Assembly: GCF_003987345.1 (NCBI RefSeq) | Contig: NZ_PIPP01000002.1 | Location: 496,001-560,000, forward strand | Source: Aliidiomarina shirensis | GTDB taxonomy: Bacteria > Pseudomonadota > Gammaproteobacteria > Enterobacterales > Alteromonadaceae | Reading direction: 5' to 3' | DNA: 64,000 bases | Part shown: positions 26,560 to 35,679 of the stretch, one piece after another | Layout of the letters: each line of letters opens with the position of its first letter | Position numbering within the stretch: position 1 is the first letter of the stretch | Notes under the pieces: model-generated | What the model saw: only the letters and a program-made list of their open reading frames with translations | Databases searched by the model: none | Told to the model about the DNA's origin: nothing | Made by a program: the position numbers and the translations under genes

Positions 26560-27624
26560 TTAAACACGCACTTGCCACTGCAGTGATTTTCCGGCCCAAT
26601 ATGGCACCCACGTTTCACCGTTGTGAGTTACTGTTTCTGGCGCTTGCCATTCCGTGCGTTGCAAGACGAGCTTTTGCGTGTTCCGTGGCCGGCCATAAAA
26701 ATCGGCTCCGAAGTGGCTGGCAAAACCCTCCAATTTATCTAACGCATCGAGCTGAGCAAATGCTTCGGCATAGAGTTCAATAGCAGTAAAGGCAGAGAAA
26801 CAACCAGCACACCCGCATGCCGTTTCTTTCTTCGCTTGCACATGTGGTGCCGAATCTGTGCCTAAAAAGAACTTTCTATTTCCGCTAATCGCAGCCTGCT
26901 GAAGTGCTTCTTGATGGGTACGCCGCTTCAACACGGGCAAACAATAATTGTGTACGTGCACGCCCCCCACCAACAGATCATTTCGGTTCATTAGTATGTG
27001 TTGTGGCGTAAGTGTTGCCGCTACTAAATCATGCGCACTCGTAACAAAATCAACCGCATCTTTGGTAGTAATATGCTCTAAAATAACTTTCAAACGGCCA
27101 TAACGTTCGGTGATAGGTGCCAAATAACGATCAATAAATACCTTCTCGCGGTCGAAAATATCGATTTCTGGCTCCGTTACTTCGCCATGTACCAGCAACG
27201 GCACGCCAAATTCTTGCATTGTTTCCAGTACCGGACCCATTGCATCAACCGCCCGTACTCCGGCGCTTGAGTTCGTGGTGGCGCCCGCTGGATAAAGTTT
27301 ATAGCCGATAATATTTGGATTTTGCGCAGCCTCACGCACATCTTGCGCCGTTGTATCTTGCGTTAAATACAATGCCATAAGCGGCTCAAATTCTATCCCC
27401 GATGGCACATTCGCAAGAATACGTTGCCGATACGCTTCCGCTTGCGCAACGGTGGTTACCGGCGGTGCTAAGTTTGGCATTACAATCGCACGTTTGAACA
27501 CGCGCGCAGTGGCTGGCACCGTCATAGCCAACATATCGCCGTCGCGGAAATGTAGGTGCCAATCGTCGGGTTGGTCGATGCAAAGCGTGTCAGGGGAAAC
27601 TGATGCCGAAGAAGTACTGGCCAT
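26560..27624 (-). CDS. pyrC: Dihydroorotase (class II, PyrC type)
   Basis: 354 aa, the length of enterobacterial-type PyrC. The metal motif WHLHFRDG is at about residues 22-29 (His23, His25). Other conserved segments are AIVMPNLAPPV, the carbamylated-lysine region IIGYKLYPAGATTNS near 105-120, VHGEVTEPEIDIFDRE, ILEHITTKDAV and FLGTDSAPH (catalytic Asp near 253). It closes N-carbamoylaspartate to dihydroorotate in pyrimidine synthesis, in the cytoplasm. GGAG precedes a T6 run and the ATG, and lies inside a potential hairpin. Confidence 0.96.
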   Translation of the reverse strand: MASTSSASVSPDTLCIDQPDDWHLHFRDGDMLAMTVPATARVFKRAIVMPNLAPPVTTVAQAEAYRQRILANVPSGIEFEPLMALYLTQDTTAQDVREAAQNPNIIGYKLYPAGATTNSSAGVRAVDAMGPVLETMQEFGVPLLVHGEVTEPEIDIFDREKVFIDRYLAPITERYGRLKVILEHITTKDAVDFVTSAHDLVAATLTPQHILMNRNDLLVGGVHVHNYCLPVLKRRTHQEALQQAAISGNRKFFLGTDSAPHVQAKKETACGCAGCFSAFTAIELYAEAFAQLDALDKLEGFASHFGADFYGRPRNTQKLVLQRTEWQAPETVTHNGETWVPYWAGKSLQWQVRV

Positions 27625-27630
27625 AAAAAA

Positions 27631-27682
27631 GCTCCGAAGATATACACTGAGAGAATAATTCCCTATAGCATACCATCGGAGC
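27631..27682 (-). promoter_or_regulatory. Possible pyrC leader hairpin masking the ribosome-binding site
   Basis: On the minus strand GCTCCGA (27682-27676) can pair with TCGGAGC (27637-27631), which contains the pyrC Shine-Dalgarno GGAG 6-8 bases before the ATG; two G-U pairs extend the stem to nine. If transcription starts upstream of 27682, the transcript could hide its own ribosome site. Enteric pyrC is controlled by pyrimidine-dependent start-site choice that makes such a hairpin. The start site here is not known: a TATGCT-type -10 at about 27672-27667 would start transcription inside the loop and rule the hairpin out. Confidence 0.4.
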
Positions 27683-27740
27683 CCGCGAACTCAGAATAAA
27701 TCTGGTTATTTGTTCGCCGTATTTTTAGTTATTAACTTGG

Positions 27741-29699
27741 CTACTCACTAGCAAGTGCTTGCACAGGATCAAGCTGAGCCGCTTTTCGGGCTGGAATATA
27801 ACCGAAAATTAAGCCGGTTAAGAAGGCACAACCAAAAGCCATAATAACCGGCCCGGCGGCGAACACAACCGAACTCCCGAAGGTAGAGATAACCCAGGTA
27901 ATACCAAGGCCTAAACTCACCCCTATCAAGCCACCTAATAAGGCAACCGTTACCGCTTCTACTAGAAACTGCATGCGGATTTGCGCCGCGCGCGCACCTA
28001 CCGCCATCCGGATACCAATCTCTCGGGTACGTTCGGTTACACTCACCAACATGATATTCATAACCCCGATACCACCCACTACAAGCGAAATAACCGCAAT
28101 AACGCCAAGCAACAGTGTCATGGTGTTCTGCGTTTCAGTGGCAGTTTCAATGATCGAGGCCATATTGCGAATTTGAAAATCTTCAACACCATGGCGTTCA
28201 AGCAACAACCGATGAACTTCATCGTTCGCATTCTGCATCATGATTGGATCGCTACTTTCCACAGCAACGGTTACATTGCGTAAAAAACGCTGGCCAAACA
28301 ACCGTAATGAACCAGTGCTGTATGGTACAAACACCACATCATCTTGATCTTGCCCCCAAGGGGACGCGCCACGCTCACTCATTACACCAATAACACGAAA
28401 TAAAACGTTATTGATAAGCATCACTTCGCCCAACGGATCCCGATCAGGAAACAGCTGTGTGGCTACCGTTTTCCCAATTACGGCTACGGTGGCATACAAA
28501 TCTTCATCTTCTTGGGTAAAGAAGCTGCCGTATTCCACGTCCCATTGGCGCGCCAGCGGGAATTTGTGATAAGTAGCATTCACCTGTGCTTCTTTATCAA
28601 AGCCTGAACGTCGAAGCGTGCGGTTACCGGTTAATTCTGGCACTGCCGCCAAAATATTCGGCAACTCATTGATTGCATCCACATCCTCGGGCACCAAGGT
28701 TGCCACACTCCAGCGCCCACGCTGATTCGGCGCTCCCGGGAACACCGTTAACAAGTTCGAACCCATGGCACTAATACGATCAACGACGTCCTGACGGGCA
28801 CCTTGGCCGATAGCCAGCATGGAAATAACCGCAGCAACACCAATCACGATACCAAGCAACGTTAATGCCGTACGGAATATGTTTTGCCGCAAAGCGGTTA
28901 ATGCTGTAATCACTGAGCGGCCAGCATCCATCAATGGGCTAGGCTGCCCAGAACCCGGGCCTTTCGCCGGTGCTACGTGAGCACGAACATCACGGTTGCG
29001 CGTATCACTGAGAATATGCCCATCTTTTAATTCGATCACGCGATCAGCGTGCGCCGCTACTTCATGATCATGGGTAATCAGAATAACGGTATGGCCCTGC
29101 TTAGAAAGATCTTGAAGCAACGCCATAACTTCTTTACCACTTTGGCTATCTAATGCACCGGTTGGCTCATCGGCTAAAATAATTTCGCCGCCGTTCATGA
29201 GTGCACGAGCAATAGAAACACGCTGTTGCTGACCACCAGAAAGCTCAGAAGGCTTATGGTGCATACGCTCTTCGAGGCCAAGCCGTGTTAGGAGCTGCTC
29301 AGCACGCGCATGCCGTTCATCGCTAGGCATTGATGTATAACCGGCAGGCAACTCAGCGTTTGCCAATGCGGTAGCCCCACCCAGCAGATTATATTGTTGG
29401 AAAACAAAGCCAAAAGCACTACGCCGTAACTTCGCTAATTCATCGGTATCCATTTCCGCAACTTTCTGTCCTTGGAAATAGTATTCCCCCGATGTGGGCT
29501 TATCTAAACAGCCCAAAATATTCATCAGCGTTGATTTACCGGAACCAGAGCTACCCACGATAGCCACGAAATCACCGGCATCAATATCTAAATCAATACC
29601 ATGCAACACTTGGGTATTGATTGGCCCCGTTTGATAGCTTTTAGTAAGCCCACGAATACGGATCATCGGCTCGTTTGTTTGCTGTTCCTGCTTAGCCAT
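27741..29699 (-). CDS. macB: MacB-type ABC exporter, fused ATPase and permease
   Basis: 652 aa. An N-terminal ATPase (about 10-235) has Walker [10 protein letters not shown], signature LSGGQQQR, Walker [12 protein letters not shown] and the H-loop THDHE. Then comes a first membrane helix (about 285), a large periplasmic domain (about 310-520), and three C-terminal helices with the FtsX-type [20 protein letters not shown] block. MacB works as a mechanotransmitter with MacA and an outer-membrane TolC, expelling macrolides, peptides or haem precursors in other species. TolC is not in the window. It follows macA after 4 bp. Confidence 0.93.
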   Translation of the reverse strand: MAKQEQQTNEPMIRIRGLTKSYQTGPINTQVLHGIDLDIDAGDFVAIVGSSGSGKSTLMNILGCLDKPTSGEYYFQGQKVAEMDTDELAKLRRSAFGFVFQQYNLLGGATALANAELPAGYTSMPSDERHARAEQLLTRLGLEERMHHKPSELSGGQQQRVSIARALMNGGEIILADEPTGALDSQSGKEVMALLQDLSKQGHTVILITHDHEVAAHADRVIELKDGHILSDTRNRDVRAHVAPAKGPGSGQPSPLMDAGRSVITALTALRQNIFRTALTLLGIVIGVAAVISMLAIGQGARQDVVDRISAMGSNLLTVFPGAPNQRGRWSVATLVPEDVDAINELPNILAAVPELTGNRTLRRSGFDKEAQVNATYHKFPLARQWDVEYGSFFTQEDEDLYATVAVIGKTVATQLFPDRDPLGEVMLINNVLFRVIGVMSERGASPWGQDQDDVVFVPYSTGSLRLFGQRFLRNVTVAVESSDPIMMQNANDEVHRLLLERHGVEDFQIRNMASIIETATETQNTMTLLLGVIAVISLVVGGIGVMNIMLVSVTERTREIGIRMAVGARAAQIRMQFLVEAVTVALLGGLIGVSLGLGITWVISTFGSSVVFAAGPVIMAFGCAFLTGLIFGYIPARKAAQLDPVQALASE

Positions 29700-29703
29700 T
29701 TAC

Positions 29704-30831
29704 TTAGCCTCGCCCCATGCGTGGGCCGCCAGGCATACCTGCCATGGTTGGAATAACAACCTCATCACCCGCACTCAAACCGGATTTTATTTCCGTGTGC
29801 ACTCGATCACTGATGCCAAGCTCTACAGAAACCGCTTCTACACTGCCGTTCCGCATTACTTGAACTTCACCGGTGCCACGGCCAGTAGGCCGTACCGCTG
29901 AAGCCGGAACCGAAACCACTTGTTCTGCGCTCTCAACAACAAAGAAAACTTGCGTTGTCATTTGCGGTAATAGGACGCCGTCTGGATTTGGAATTTCAAA
30001 TAGCGCGTTATATAGCACCACGTTATTTTCAACTACGGGTGTTGGCTCAATAATATCAAGCGTGCTGTACCAACGCTGACCTCGATTCCCAAGCGTTGTA
30101 AAGTAAACATCCATACCATTGCGTAAGCGGCTTATATCAGCCTCAGAAACCTGAGCTTCTACCAACATGGTTGAAAGATCAGCAATGGTCATAATGGTTG
30201 GTGTCGTCTGTGCAGCATTCAACGTTTGCCCACGGCGAGCAGCAATACTCGTTACCGTTCCCGACATCGGCGCAAAAATTCGGGTGTAGTTTAAGTTCGC
30301 TTCGTCCGCACGCAAACTTGATTCTGTTTGCTCTATTTGCGCTTGCACGGCATCTAACCGTGCAGCCTCTGCCCGCGCGGTTGCTTCAGCGCTTTGCACC
30401 AGCTCTTCCGACGTTGCCCGATCCACGAATAGTTTTTCTTGCCGAGCTAAGTTGATTTCCGACAGGTCTAACGTTGCTTGGCGCTCGCGCAGTTGTGCCT
30501 GTTGATAACGTAACTGAGCACGCACACCATCTAACCGTGCCTCTAATACCGTAGCATCAATTTCGGCAAGGATATCTTCAGCATTAACTTCATTCCCAAC
30601 TTCTACGTGTAACGTTTCGAGCTGCCCTGAAACCTGCGCACCTACATCAACATAATCAAGCGGTTGCAAACGGCCCGTTGCAGTTACCACAACCTCAATA
30701 TCGCGTAGTTGCGCTTTTGTTGTGTTAACACGTTGTTCGCCATTATCCTTTGGCCAAAAATACCAAGCGGCTGCCGCAACAACTACAATAATAACTACGG
30801 CCCATAACCAGCCACGTCCTGTTTTCTTCAT
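29704..30831 (-). CDS. macA: MacA-type periplasmic adaptor
   Basis: 375 aa with an N-terminal membrane anchor (GWLWAVVIIVVVAAAAWYFW, about 7-26), the lipoyl-like half YVDVGAQVSGQLETLHVEVG near 60, a long alpha-hairpin of heptads (about 95-180), and beta-barrel segments ending VSVPASAVRPTG. It is an HlyD/RND-type adaptor that joins MacB to TolC. The C-terminus is Gly/Met-rich (MAGMPGGPRMGRG). It starts 2 bp after tdk, so tdk-macA-macB is one transcription unit. Confidence 0.92.
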   Translation of the reverse strand: MKKTGRGWLWAVVIIVVVAAAAWYFWPKDNGEQRVNTTKAQLRDIEVVVTATGRLQPLDYVDVGAQVSGQLETLHVEVGNEVNAEDILAEIDATVLEARLDGVRAQLRYQQAQLRERQATLDLSEINLARQEKLFVDRATSEELVQSAEATARAEAARLDAVQAQIEQTESSLRADEANLNYTRIFAPMSGTVTSIAARRGQTLNAAQTTPTIMTIADLSTMLVEAQVSEADISRLRNGMDVYFTTLGNRGQRWYSTLDIIEPTPVVENNVVLYNALFEIPNPDGVLLPQMTTQVFFVVESAEQVVSVPASAVRPTGRGTGEVQVMRNGSVEAVSVELGISDRVHTEIKSGLSAGDEVVIPTMAGMPGGPRMGRG

Positions 30832-30833
30832 TC

Positions 30834-31454
30834 TTAAACATCCTCAATCAAGGGAAAAGACTGCTGGTCTATTCCAGCAGCCGCTAAAGCTTCAACCCAG
30901 TGTTTACGACAACACGAGACATATCGATCGTTGCCACCAATCGCAACTTGCTCGCCAGAGTTTAATGCTGTGCCATTCTCATCACAGCGATACACCATGG
31001 TGGCCTTGCGGCCGCAGAAGCAAATCGTTTTAATTTCATTTAATTTATCGGCAATCGCTAACAACGTAGCGCTGCCCGGAAATGCATTACCGAATGCATC
31101 GGTGCGTATGCCATAGCACATCACCGGAACTTTCAATTCATCTACCACACGAGCGAGTTGCCACACTTGTTCTGGCGTTAAAAACTGCGCTTCATCGAGC
31201 AAAATACAATCGATTGCCTGCCGTTTTAAAAGGCTCTCAATACGCTGAAATAAATTCGTTTTGCCGGTAAACGTTTCGGCACTTCTCGCCAGCCCCAAGC
31301 GGGAATGAATTTTTCCCTCGCCTTCTCGGGTATCAAGTGCCGGTGTTAACAAAACAACTTTTTGTTCCCGTTCTTCGTAGTTATAAGCTACTTGCAATAA
31401 CGATGTGCTTTTTCCAGCGTTCATTGCCGAATACGTAAAATATAGAGATGCCAT
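30834..31454 (-). CDS. tdk: Thymidine kinase (type II)
   Basis: 206 aa. It starts MASLYFTYSAMNAGKSTSLL with the phosphate loop NAGKST, has CILLDEAQFL near residue 85-94 (Walker B with the catalytic Glu), and a zinc-binding lasso domain with CFCGRKA and SCCRKHW. It phosphorylates thymidine and deoxyuridine in the salvage pathway. It is first in an operon with the MacAB exporter, an unexpected pairing. Its promoter must lie in the 229 bp shared with the divergent adenosine deaminase gene. Confidence 0.96.
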   Translation of the reverse strand: MASLYFTYSAMNAGKSTSLLQVAYNYEEREQKVVLLTPALDTREGEGKIHSRLGLARSAETFTGKTNLFQRIESLLKRQAIDCILLDEAQFLTPEQVWQLARVVDELKVPVMCYGIRTDAFGNAFPGSATLLAIADKLNEIKTICFCGRKATMVYRCDENGTALNSGEQVAIGGNDRYVSCCRKHWVEALAAAGIDQQSFPLIEDV

Positions 31455-31683
31455 GTTCTATCATTCTTCTTGTTAAATAGTGCGTTACTAACCCAATTTA
31501 AAACCAACCAAAAGGTTAAGTAAACTTTACCATCAGTATATGCAGCATGATGGTTTGCCTATTTCAGTAGCAACGGCACCGACAATAATCAAGCGCGTGA
31601 AAGCGCGCAACGCAAAACCGCGCAAACGCATGAAAAATGCGATACAATGCACGGTTAAATTCACGTGTAGGGGTATTTATTCT

Positions 31684-32985
31684 ATGTCACAAAAAATGTC
31701 GCAATTGTCTTCTTCTTCAGCCAATGCAACGGGAGCCACTAAAAATCCGGCTCACACTACTTACTCGTTGGATTTCATTCGTGAAATTCCGAAAGCGGAT
31801 ATACACCTACACCTCGATGGTAGTTTACGCCCTCAAGGCCTAATTGAAATGGCCAAACGCAGCAAAATAGAGCTGCCATCATACACCGTAGAAGGCTTGA
31901 AGGAACTGGTTTTCAAAGACAAATACCAGAATCTCGGCGAATATTTAAACGGTTTTCAGTACACCTGCGCAGTACTCCGTGATTTAGAAAACATGGAGCA
32001 ATCTGCTTACGAATTGGCAATGGATAACCTAGAAGAAGGGGTTAATTACATTGAAGTTCGTTTCGCACCACAGTTATTAATGGACCCAACCGTTGGCATC
32101 GGCTTTGATGAAGTAATGCACGCGGTCAATAATGGTTTAGCAAAAGCTAAAGCTGAATATAACAGCCGCCCTGATGTGGGTATTACCGCGGGCTTAAAGC
32201 CTCCTTTTGAATATGGCATTATCAACTGCGCCATGCGTTCGTTTGGTAAAAAGGGCTTCTCGCCATACTACACCCAGCTATTCACTTTGTTACGTGACCA
32301 CGATTCTATGGCCGTTATTAAAGCTGCCGCCATGGAGTTGATTCGCGCCAGCGTGCGTATGCGTGATGAAGAAGGGTTGCCGATAGTAGGGTTAGATATT
32401 GCCGGCCAAGAAAACGGCTTCCCAGCGCATAAATTCAAAGAAGTATATGAGTACGCGCACCAAAACTTCTTATTAAAAACGGTTCACGCGGGTGAAGCGT
32501 ATGGCGCTGAAAGTATTTTTGAGGCACTTACCACCTGTTACGCCGATCGTTTAGGCCACGGTTATTCTTTGTTTTCGCCAGATATGATTGAAGATACTGC
32601 AATCACCGATAAAGAAGCGTATAGCCAATCGCTTGCTTCTTATATTGCTGATCGCCGAATTGCGATTGAAGTATGTTTAACCAGTAACTTGCAAACTAAC
32701 CCGGCTATTGGTGATATCAAAAACCACAATTTCCGCCATATGTTGGACCATCGTATTGCAACGGTTATATGTACCGATAACCGTTTAGTTTCGAATACCA
32801 CCGTAAGTGATGAATACAAGTTAGCTCTGGATAACTTCCCAGTTCCATTAAAGCGTTTAAAAGATATGGTGGCCTACGGGTTTAAGAAGAATTTCTTCCC
32901 CGGCACTTATGTTGATAAACGTGCGTATGCCAAACATACGCTTGAATATTTCGACGTTGTAGCGCGAAAGTACGGCTTTATCTAA
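31684..32985 (+). CDS. add: Adenosine deaminase
   Basis: 433 aa from the ATG at 31684, which has AGGGG upstream; a possible -10 TACAAT sits at 31643-31648. The longer frame to 31540 is rejected. The metal motif ADIHLHLDGSLRP is at about residues 37-49, the catalytic block KTVHAGEAYG near 270, the His segment DRLGHGYSLF near 297, and TDNRLVSNTTVSDEY near 368 in place of the TDDP of E. coli and human enzymes; this TDN variant occurs in an actinobacterial-type group. It converts adenosine to inosine. It is about 90 aa longer than E. coli Add. Not part of an operon. Confidence 0.85.
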   Translation: MSQKMSQLSSSSANATGATKNPAHTTYSLDFIREIPKADIHLHLDGSLRPQGLIEMAKRSKIELPSYTVEGLKELVFKDKYQNLGEYLNGFQYTCAVLRDLENMEQSAYELAMDNLEEGVNYIEVRFAPQLLMDPTVGIGFDEVMHAVNNGLAKAKAEYNSRPDVGITAGLKPPFEYGIINCAMRSFGKKGFSPYYTQLFTLLRDHDSMAVIKAAAMELIRASVRMRDEEGLPIVGLDIAGQENGFPAHKFKEVYEYAHQNFLLKTVHAGEAYGAESIFEALTTCYADRLGHGYSLFSPDMIEDTAITDKEAYSQSLASYIADRRIAIEVCLTSNLQTNPAIGDIKNHNFRHMLDHRIATVICTDNRLVSNTTVSDEYKLALDNFPVPLKRLKDMVAYGFKKNFFPGTYVDKRAYAKHTLEYFDVVARKYGFI

Positions 32986-33022
32986 ACGGTTACCTACTAC
33001 AAGCACTATCCGTGAATAAAAC

Positions 33023-33056
33023 AAAAGCCGCTCAGGTATGTTCTGAGCGGCTTTTT
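33023..33056. terminator. Terminator between add and the cyclase-family gene
   Basis: AAAAGCCGCTCAG pairs perfectly with CTGAGCGGCTTTT around a 7-nt loop and ends in five T. The A run on the other side lets it serve the convergent catabolic operon as well. Confidence 0.93.
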
Positions 33057-33092
33057 GTATACAGCAGATAGTATTCTCTACCGCTTAATTAT

Positions 33093-34157
33093 TTATTTTA
33101 TAACGATTGGGTTTACTGGTGACCCTGAGCCACGAGCCATTTTCAAAGGTGCTGCGGTAAACAAAAATGAATACTGCCCATCACTGGCGCTGTCGGCAGC
33201 CAGATCATCTAGCCAATATAGCTCGCTCAACACCACGCCCAAATCACGCATCAACGCGCCGTGCAATGGAATAACCAGAGTTTCACCATCAATATCTTGC
33301 GGCACCAGCTCTACTGCAAGATTATCAGAGGCGATGAAAGGAATTTCCATATCATCAATCCACTCAATCAAATCATGGCTATAGCATAAACCAGGCTCTG
33401 TCATTGCATCCCAAGGTGCATCTGGATTTTCTTGATAAAAGCGAGCAATCGAGCCTGTGCGTATTAGTAGAATATCGCGCTTCTCAATCGTAACGTTCTG
33501 AGCAGCGGCGGTTGCTTTTAGATCCGCCAAGGTAACACATGAACTTGGCGCTAACCGGCCAACACTGCCACCTTTATGCTTGCCAACGTCTAACAATACG
33601 CCTCGCCCAACCACTCCATGGTTACCTAGCACCCCAACATCTACATGATCGTGCCCATGCACTGTGCTCTCCGAACTTACACCACCGTAAACTTTATCCG
33701 CGTACCACGCATGCCCAAGTGCATCAACGTGTGTGGTGCCTTGCAAATACATAAATACCGCGTCATCAGAGTACTTTACGCCACCCGCTAAGGGTTCAAG
33801 CTTATTCGTTGAATACAAACCCTCGTCTTGTGACATGAAGTGCATGGTTGGAACGCGCCCAGGGAATACCGGCCCAACACCGTGTGTCATCGGCAATTGT
33901 AGGGTAAATACTTTACCCGATTTTACCGCCGCATTTCCGCGCCGAGCTTGTTCCGCATCTAGATAATTGAGTGCGCCGATTTGATCATCTTCACCCCAGC
34001 GCCCCCAGTTATTTGGCATATCTTGCTGTAAGCGCTCAATGGTACTTTTATGCGCATGGTCGTCGGCATAGACTACGTTGCTAACCGCCTGAACGCCGAG
34101 TAATCCGCTAGCACATGCACCAATGAGCAGGCCTAGTTTCGTTGTCATTATTTTCAT
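33093..34157 (-). CDS. Exported cyclase-family (PF04199-like) metal hydrolase
   Basis: 354 aa from the ATG at 34157, preceded by AAGGTG; a GTG at 34166 lies within that site and is rejected. A signal peptide (about 1-32, ending VVYADDHA) places it outside the cytoplasm. The core carries the cyclase-family metal motif as QGTTHVDALGHAWY (about 139-152), plus GRGVLLDVG, ILLIRTGS and EIPFIASDNLAVE. Relatives include kynurenine formamidase and isatin hydrolase, which open amide or lactam rings. It is the last gene of the sigma-54 operon, 46-55 bp after the aldehyde dehydrogenase. I infer it releases the pathway substrate, perhaps from a lactone; the substrate is not shown by sequence. Confidence 0.83.
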   Translation of the reverse strand: MKIMTTKLGLLIGACASGLLGVQAVSNVVYADDHAHKSTIERLQQDMPNNWGRWGEDDQIGALNYLDAEQARRGNAAVKSGKVFTLQLPMTHGVGPVFPGRVPTMHFMSQDEGLYSTNKLEPLAGGVKYSDDAVFMYLQGTTHVDALGHAWYADKVYGGVSSESTVHGHDHVDVGVLGNHGVVGRGVLLDVGKHKGGSVGRLAPSSCVTLADLKATAAAQNVTIEKRDILLIRTGSIARFYQENPDAPWDAMTEPGLCYSHDLIEWIDDMEIPFIASDNLAVELVPQDIDGETLVIPLHGALMRDLGVVLSELYWLDDLAADSASDGQYSFLFTAAPLKMARGSGSPVNPIVIK

Positions 34158-34212
34158 TACTATCACCTTATTGTTGGATTTATTTTCTACTCACACACTG
34201 CTATCGAAGCGA

Positions 34213-35667
34213 TTAACTATCGATACACAGATACTTAAATTCACTGTATTCATCAATACCTTGACGCGCACCTTCGCGCCCAAGGCCAGAGGCTTTTATG
34301 CCACCAAAAGGGGCTGTTGCGTTTGAAATAAGCCCGGTATTAATCCCTATCATTCCGGCTTCGATGCCTTCAGAAACGCGGCGTACTCTGCCTAAATCGC
34401 GAGAATAGAAATAGGCCGCCAAACCAAATTCGGTAGCGTTGGCAAATTCAATACCTTGTTCTTCGGTATCGAAAGCAATAATGGGAGCCACTGGACCAAA
34501 TGTTTCTTCGCGCGTGCACAACATTTTCTGCGTTCCATCGGCTATAACGGTCGGGGTAAACCATGTGCCACCTAGCTCATGGCGTGAGCCACCACACACA
34601 ATTCGGCCACCGTGTGCAAGCGCATCAGCAATATGCTCCTCAACTTTTTCAACCGCAGATTCCGAAATAAGAGGGCCGATCACAACACCTTCATCGAACC
34701 CATTCCCCACTTTCAACGCTTCTACTTTCTTCGTAAGTTTTTCCACAAAATCAGCGTAAACGCCTTTCTGCACATAGATTCGATTCGCACAAACGCATGT
34801 TTGCCCAGCATTCCGGAACTTACTATCCATAACGCCCTGAACTGCAGCTTCAATATCCGCATCATCAAACACCAAAAACGGTGCGTTGCCGCCAAGTTCC
34901 AGCGATACACGCTTTACGGATGGTGCACAGGCTTCCATGAGCAGTGAACCGATTGCGGTAGAGCCTGTGAAGCTCAATTTCCGAACAAGCTCACTTTCAG
35001 TGAACACTTTTCCAATGGCTTTCGCGGATCCCGTAACTACGCTAAAAACGCCAGCCGGAACACCAGCTTCGGCAGCCAATGCGGCTAGTGCTAGCGCCGT
35101 TAGCGGCGTTTCGCTCGCAGGCTTGACTACGATAGTGCAGCCTACTGCAAGTGCAGGCGCTACTTTGCGGGTAATCATCGCGGCCGGGAAGTTCCATGGT
35201 GTAATAGCGACACAAACCCCTACCGGTTCGCGGGTGACAATAATGCGCTGAGAAGTTTGTAGCCCTGGAATAGTTTCCCCATAAACGCGTCGCGCTTCTT
35301 CAGCGAACCATTCGATATAGCTAGCAGCATAGGCAATTTCGCCCTTAGCCTCAGCAACCGGCTTGCCTTGCTCAAGGGTCATTAATTCGCCGAGTTCCTG
35401 CTGCTTTTCCATCACTAACGCGTGCCATTTTTTCAAAATCGTGGCGCGTTCTGCGGCGGTTTTCTGCCGCCAGGCCGGAAGCGCATCGTGCGCGGCTTGA
35501 ATTGCACGCTCTGTTTCGGCACTCCCGAATGCAGGCACTTGCGCTATCTCGCTGCCATCAGCCGGATTAGTAACCGCAAAAGATTCGTTACTATCACTTG
35601 CAACCCATTCGCCACCTACATAGCAGCGATCGTAGATGAGTGCTCTTGTTGCTTCACTTATAGGCAT
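34213..35667 (-). CDS. gabD: Succinate-semialdehyde dehydrogenase-type NAD(P)-dependent enzyme
   Basis: 484 aa, the length of GabD. Conserved segments are ITPWNFPAAMITRKVAPALA (cofactor site, about 150-169), KPASETPLTA, FTGSTAIGSLL, the catalytic Glu in LELGGNAPF near 255, and the catalytic Cys in GQTCVCANRIYVQ near 288. The CVCANRIYVQ pattern is characteristic of succinate-semialdehyde and glutarate-semialdehyde dehydrogenases. Here it most likely takes the aldehyde made by the neighbouring alcohol dehydrogenase to the dicarboxylic acid. It starts 12 bp after the regulator gene. Succinate versus glutarate semialdehyde cannot be separated by eye. Confidence 0.88.
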   Translation of the reverse strand: MPISEATRALIYDRCYVGGEWVASDSNESFAVTNPADGSEIAQVPAFGSAETERAIQAAHDALPAWRQKTAAERATILKKWHALVMEKQQELGELMTLEQGKPVAEAKGEIAYAASYIEWFAEEARRVYGETIPGLQTSQRIIVTREPVGVCVAITPWNFPAAMITRKVAPALAVGCTIVVKPASETPLTALALAALAAEAGVPAGVFSVVTGSAKAIGKVFTESELVRKLSFTGSTAIGSLLMEACAPSVKRVSLELGGNAPFLVFDDADIEAAVQGVMDSKFRNAGQTCVCANRIYVQKGVYADFVEKLTKKVEALKVGNGFDEGVVIGPLISESAVEKVEEHIADALAHGGRIVCGGSRHELGGTWFTPTVIADGTQKMLCTREETFGPVAPIIAFDTEEQGIEFANATEFGLAAYFYSRDLGRVRRVSEGIEAGMIGINTGLISNATAPFGGIKASGLGREGARQGIDEYSEFKYLCIDS

Positions 35668-35679
35668 AAACTACTCCAA

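Noticed and set aside
31456-31683. N-terminal extension of adenosine deaminase from 31540
   Set aside because: The extra 48 residues are basic and lack similarity to the family, and a good ribosome site precedes the ATG at 31684.
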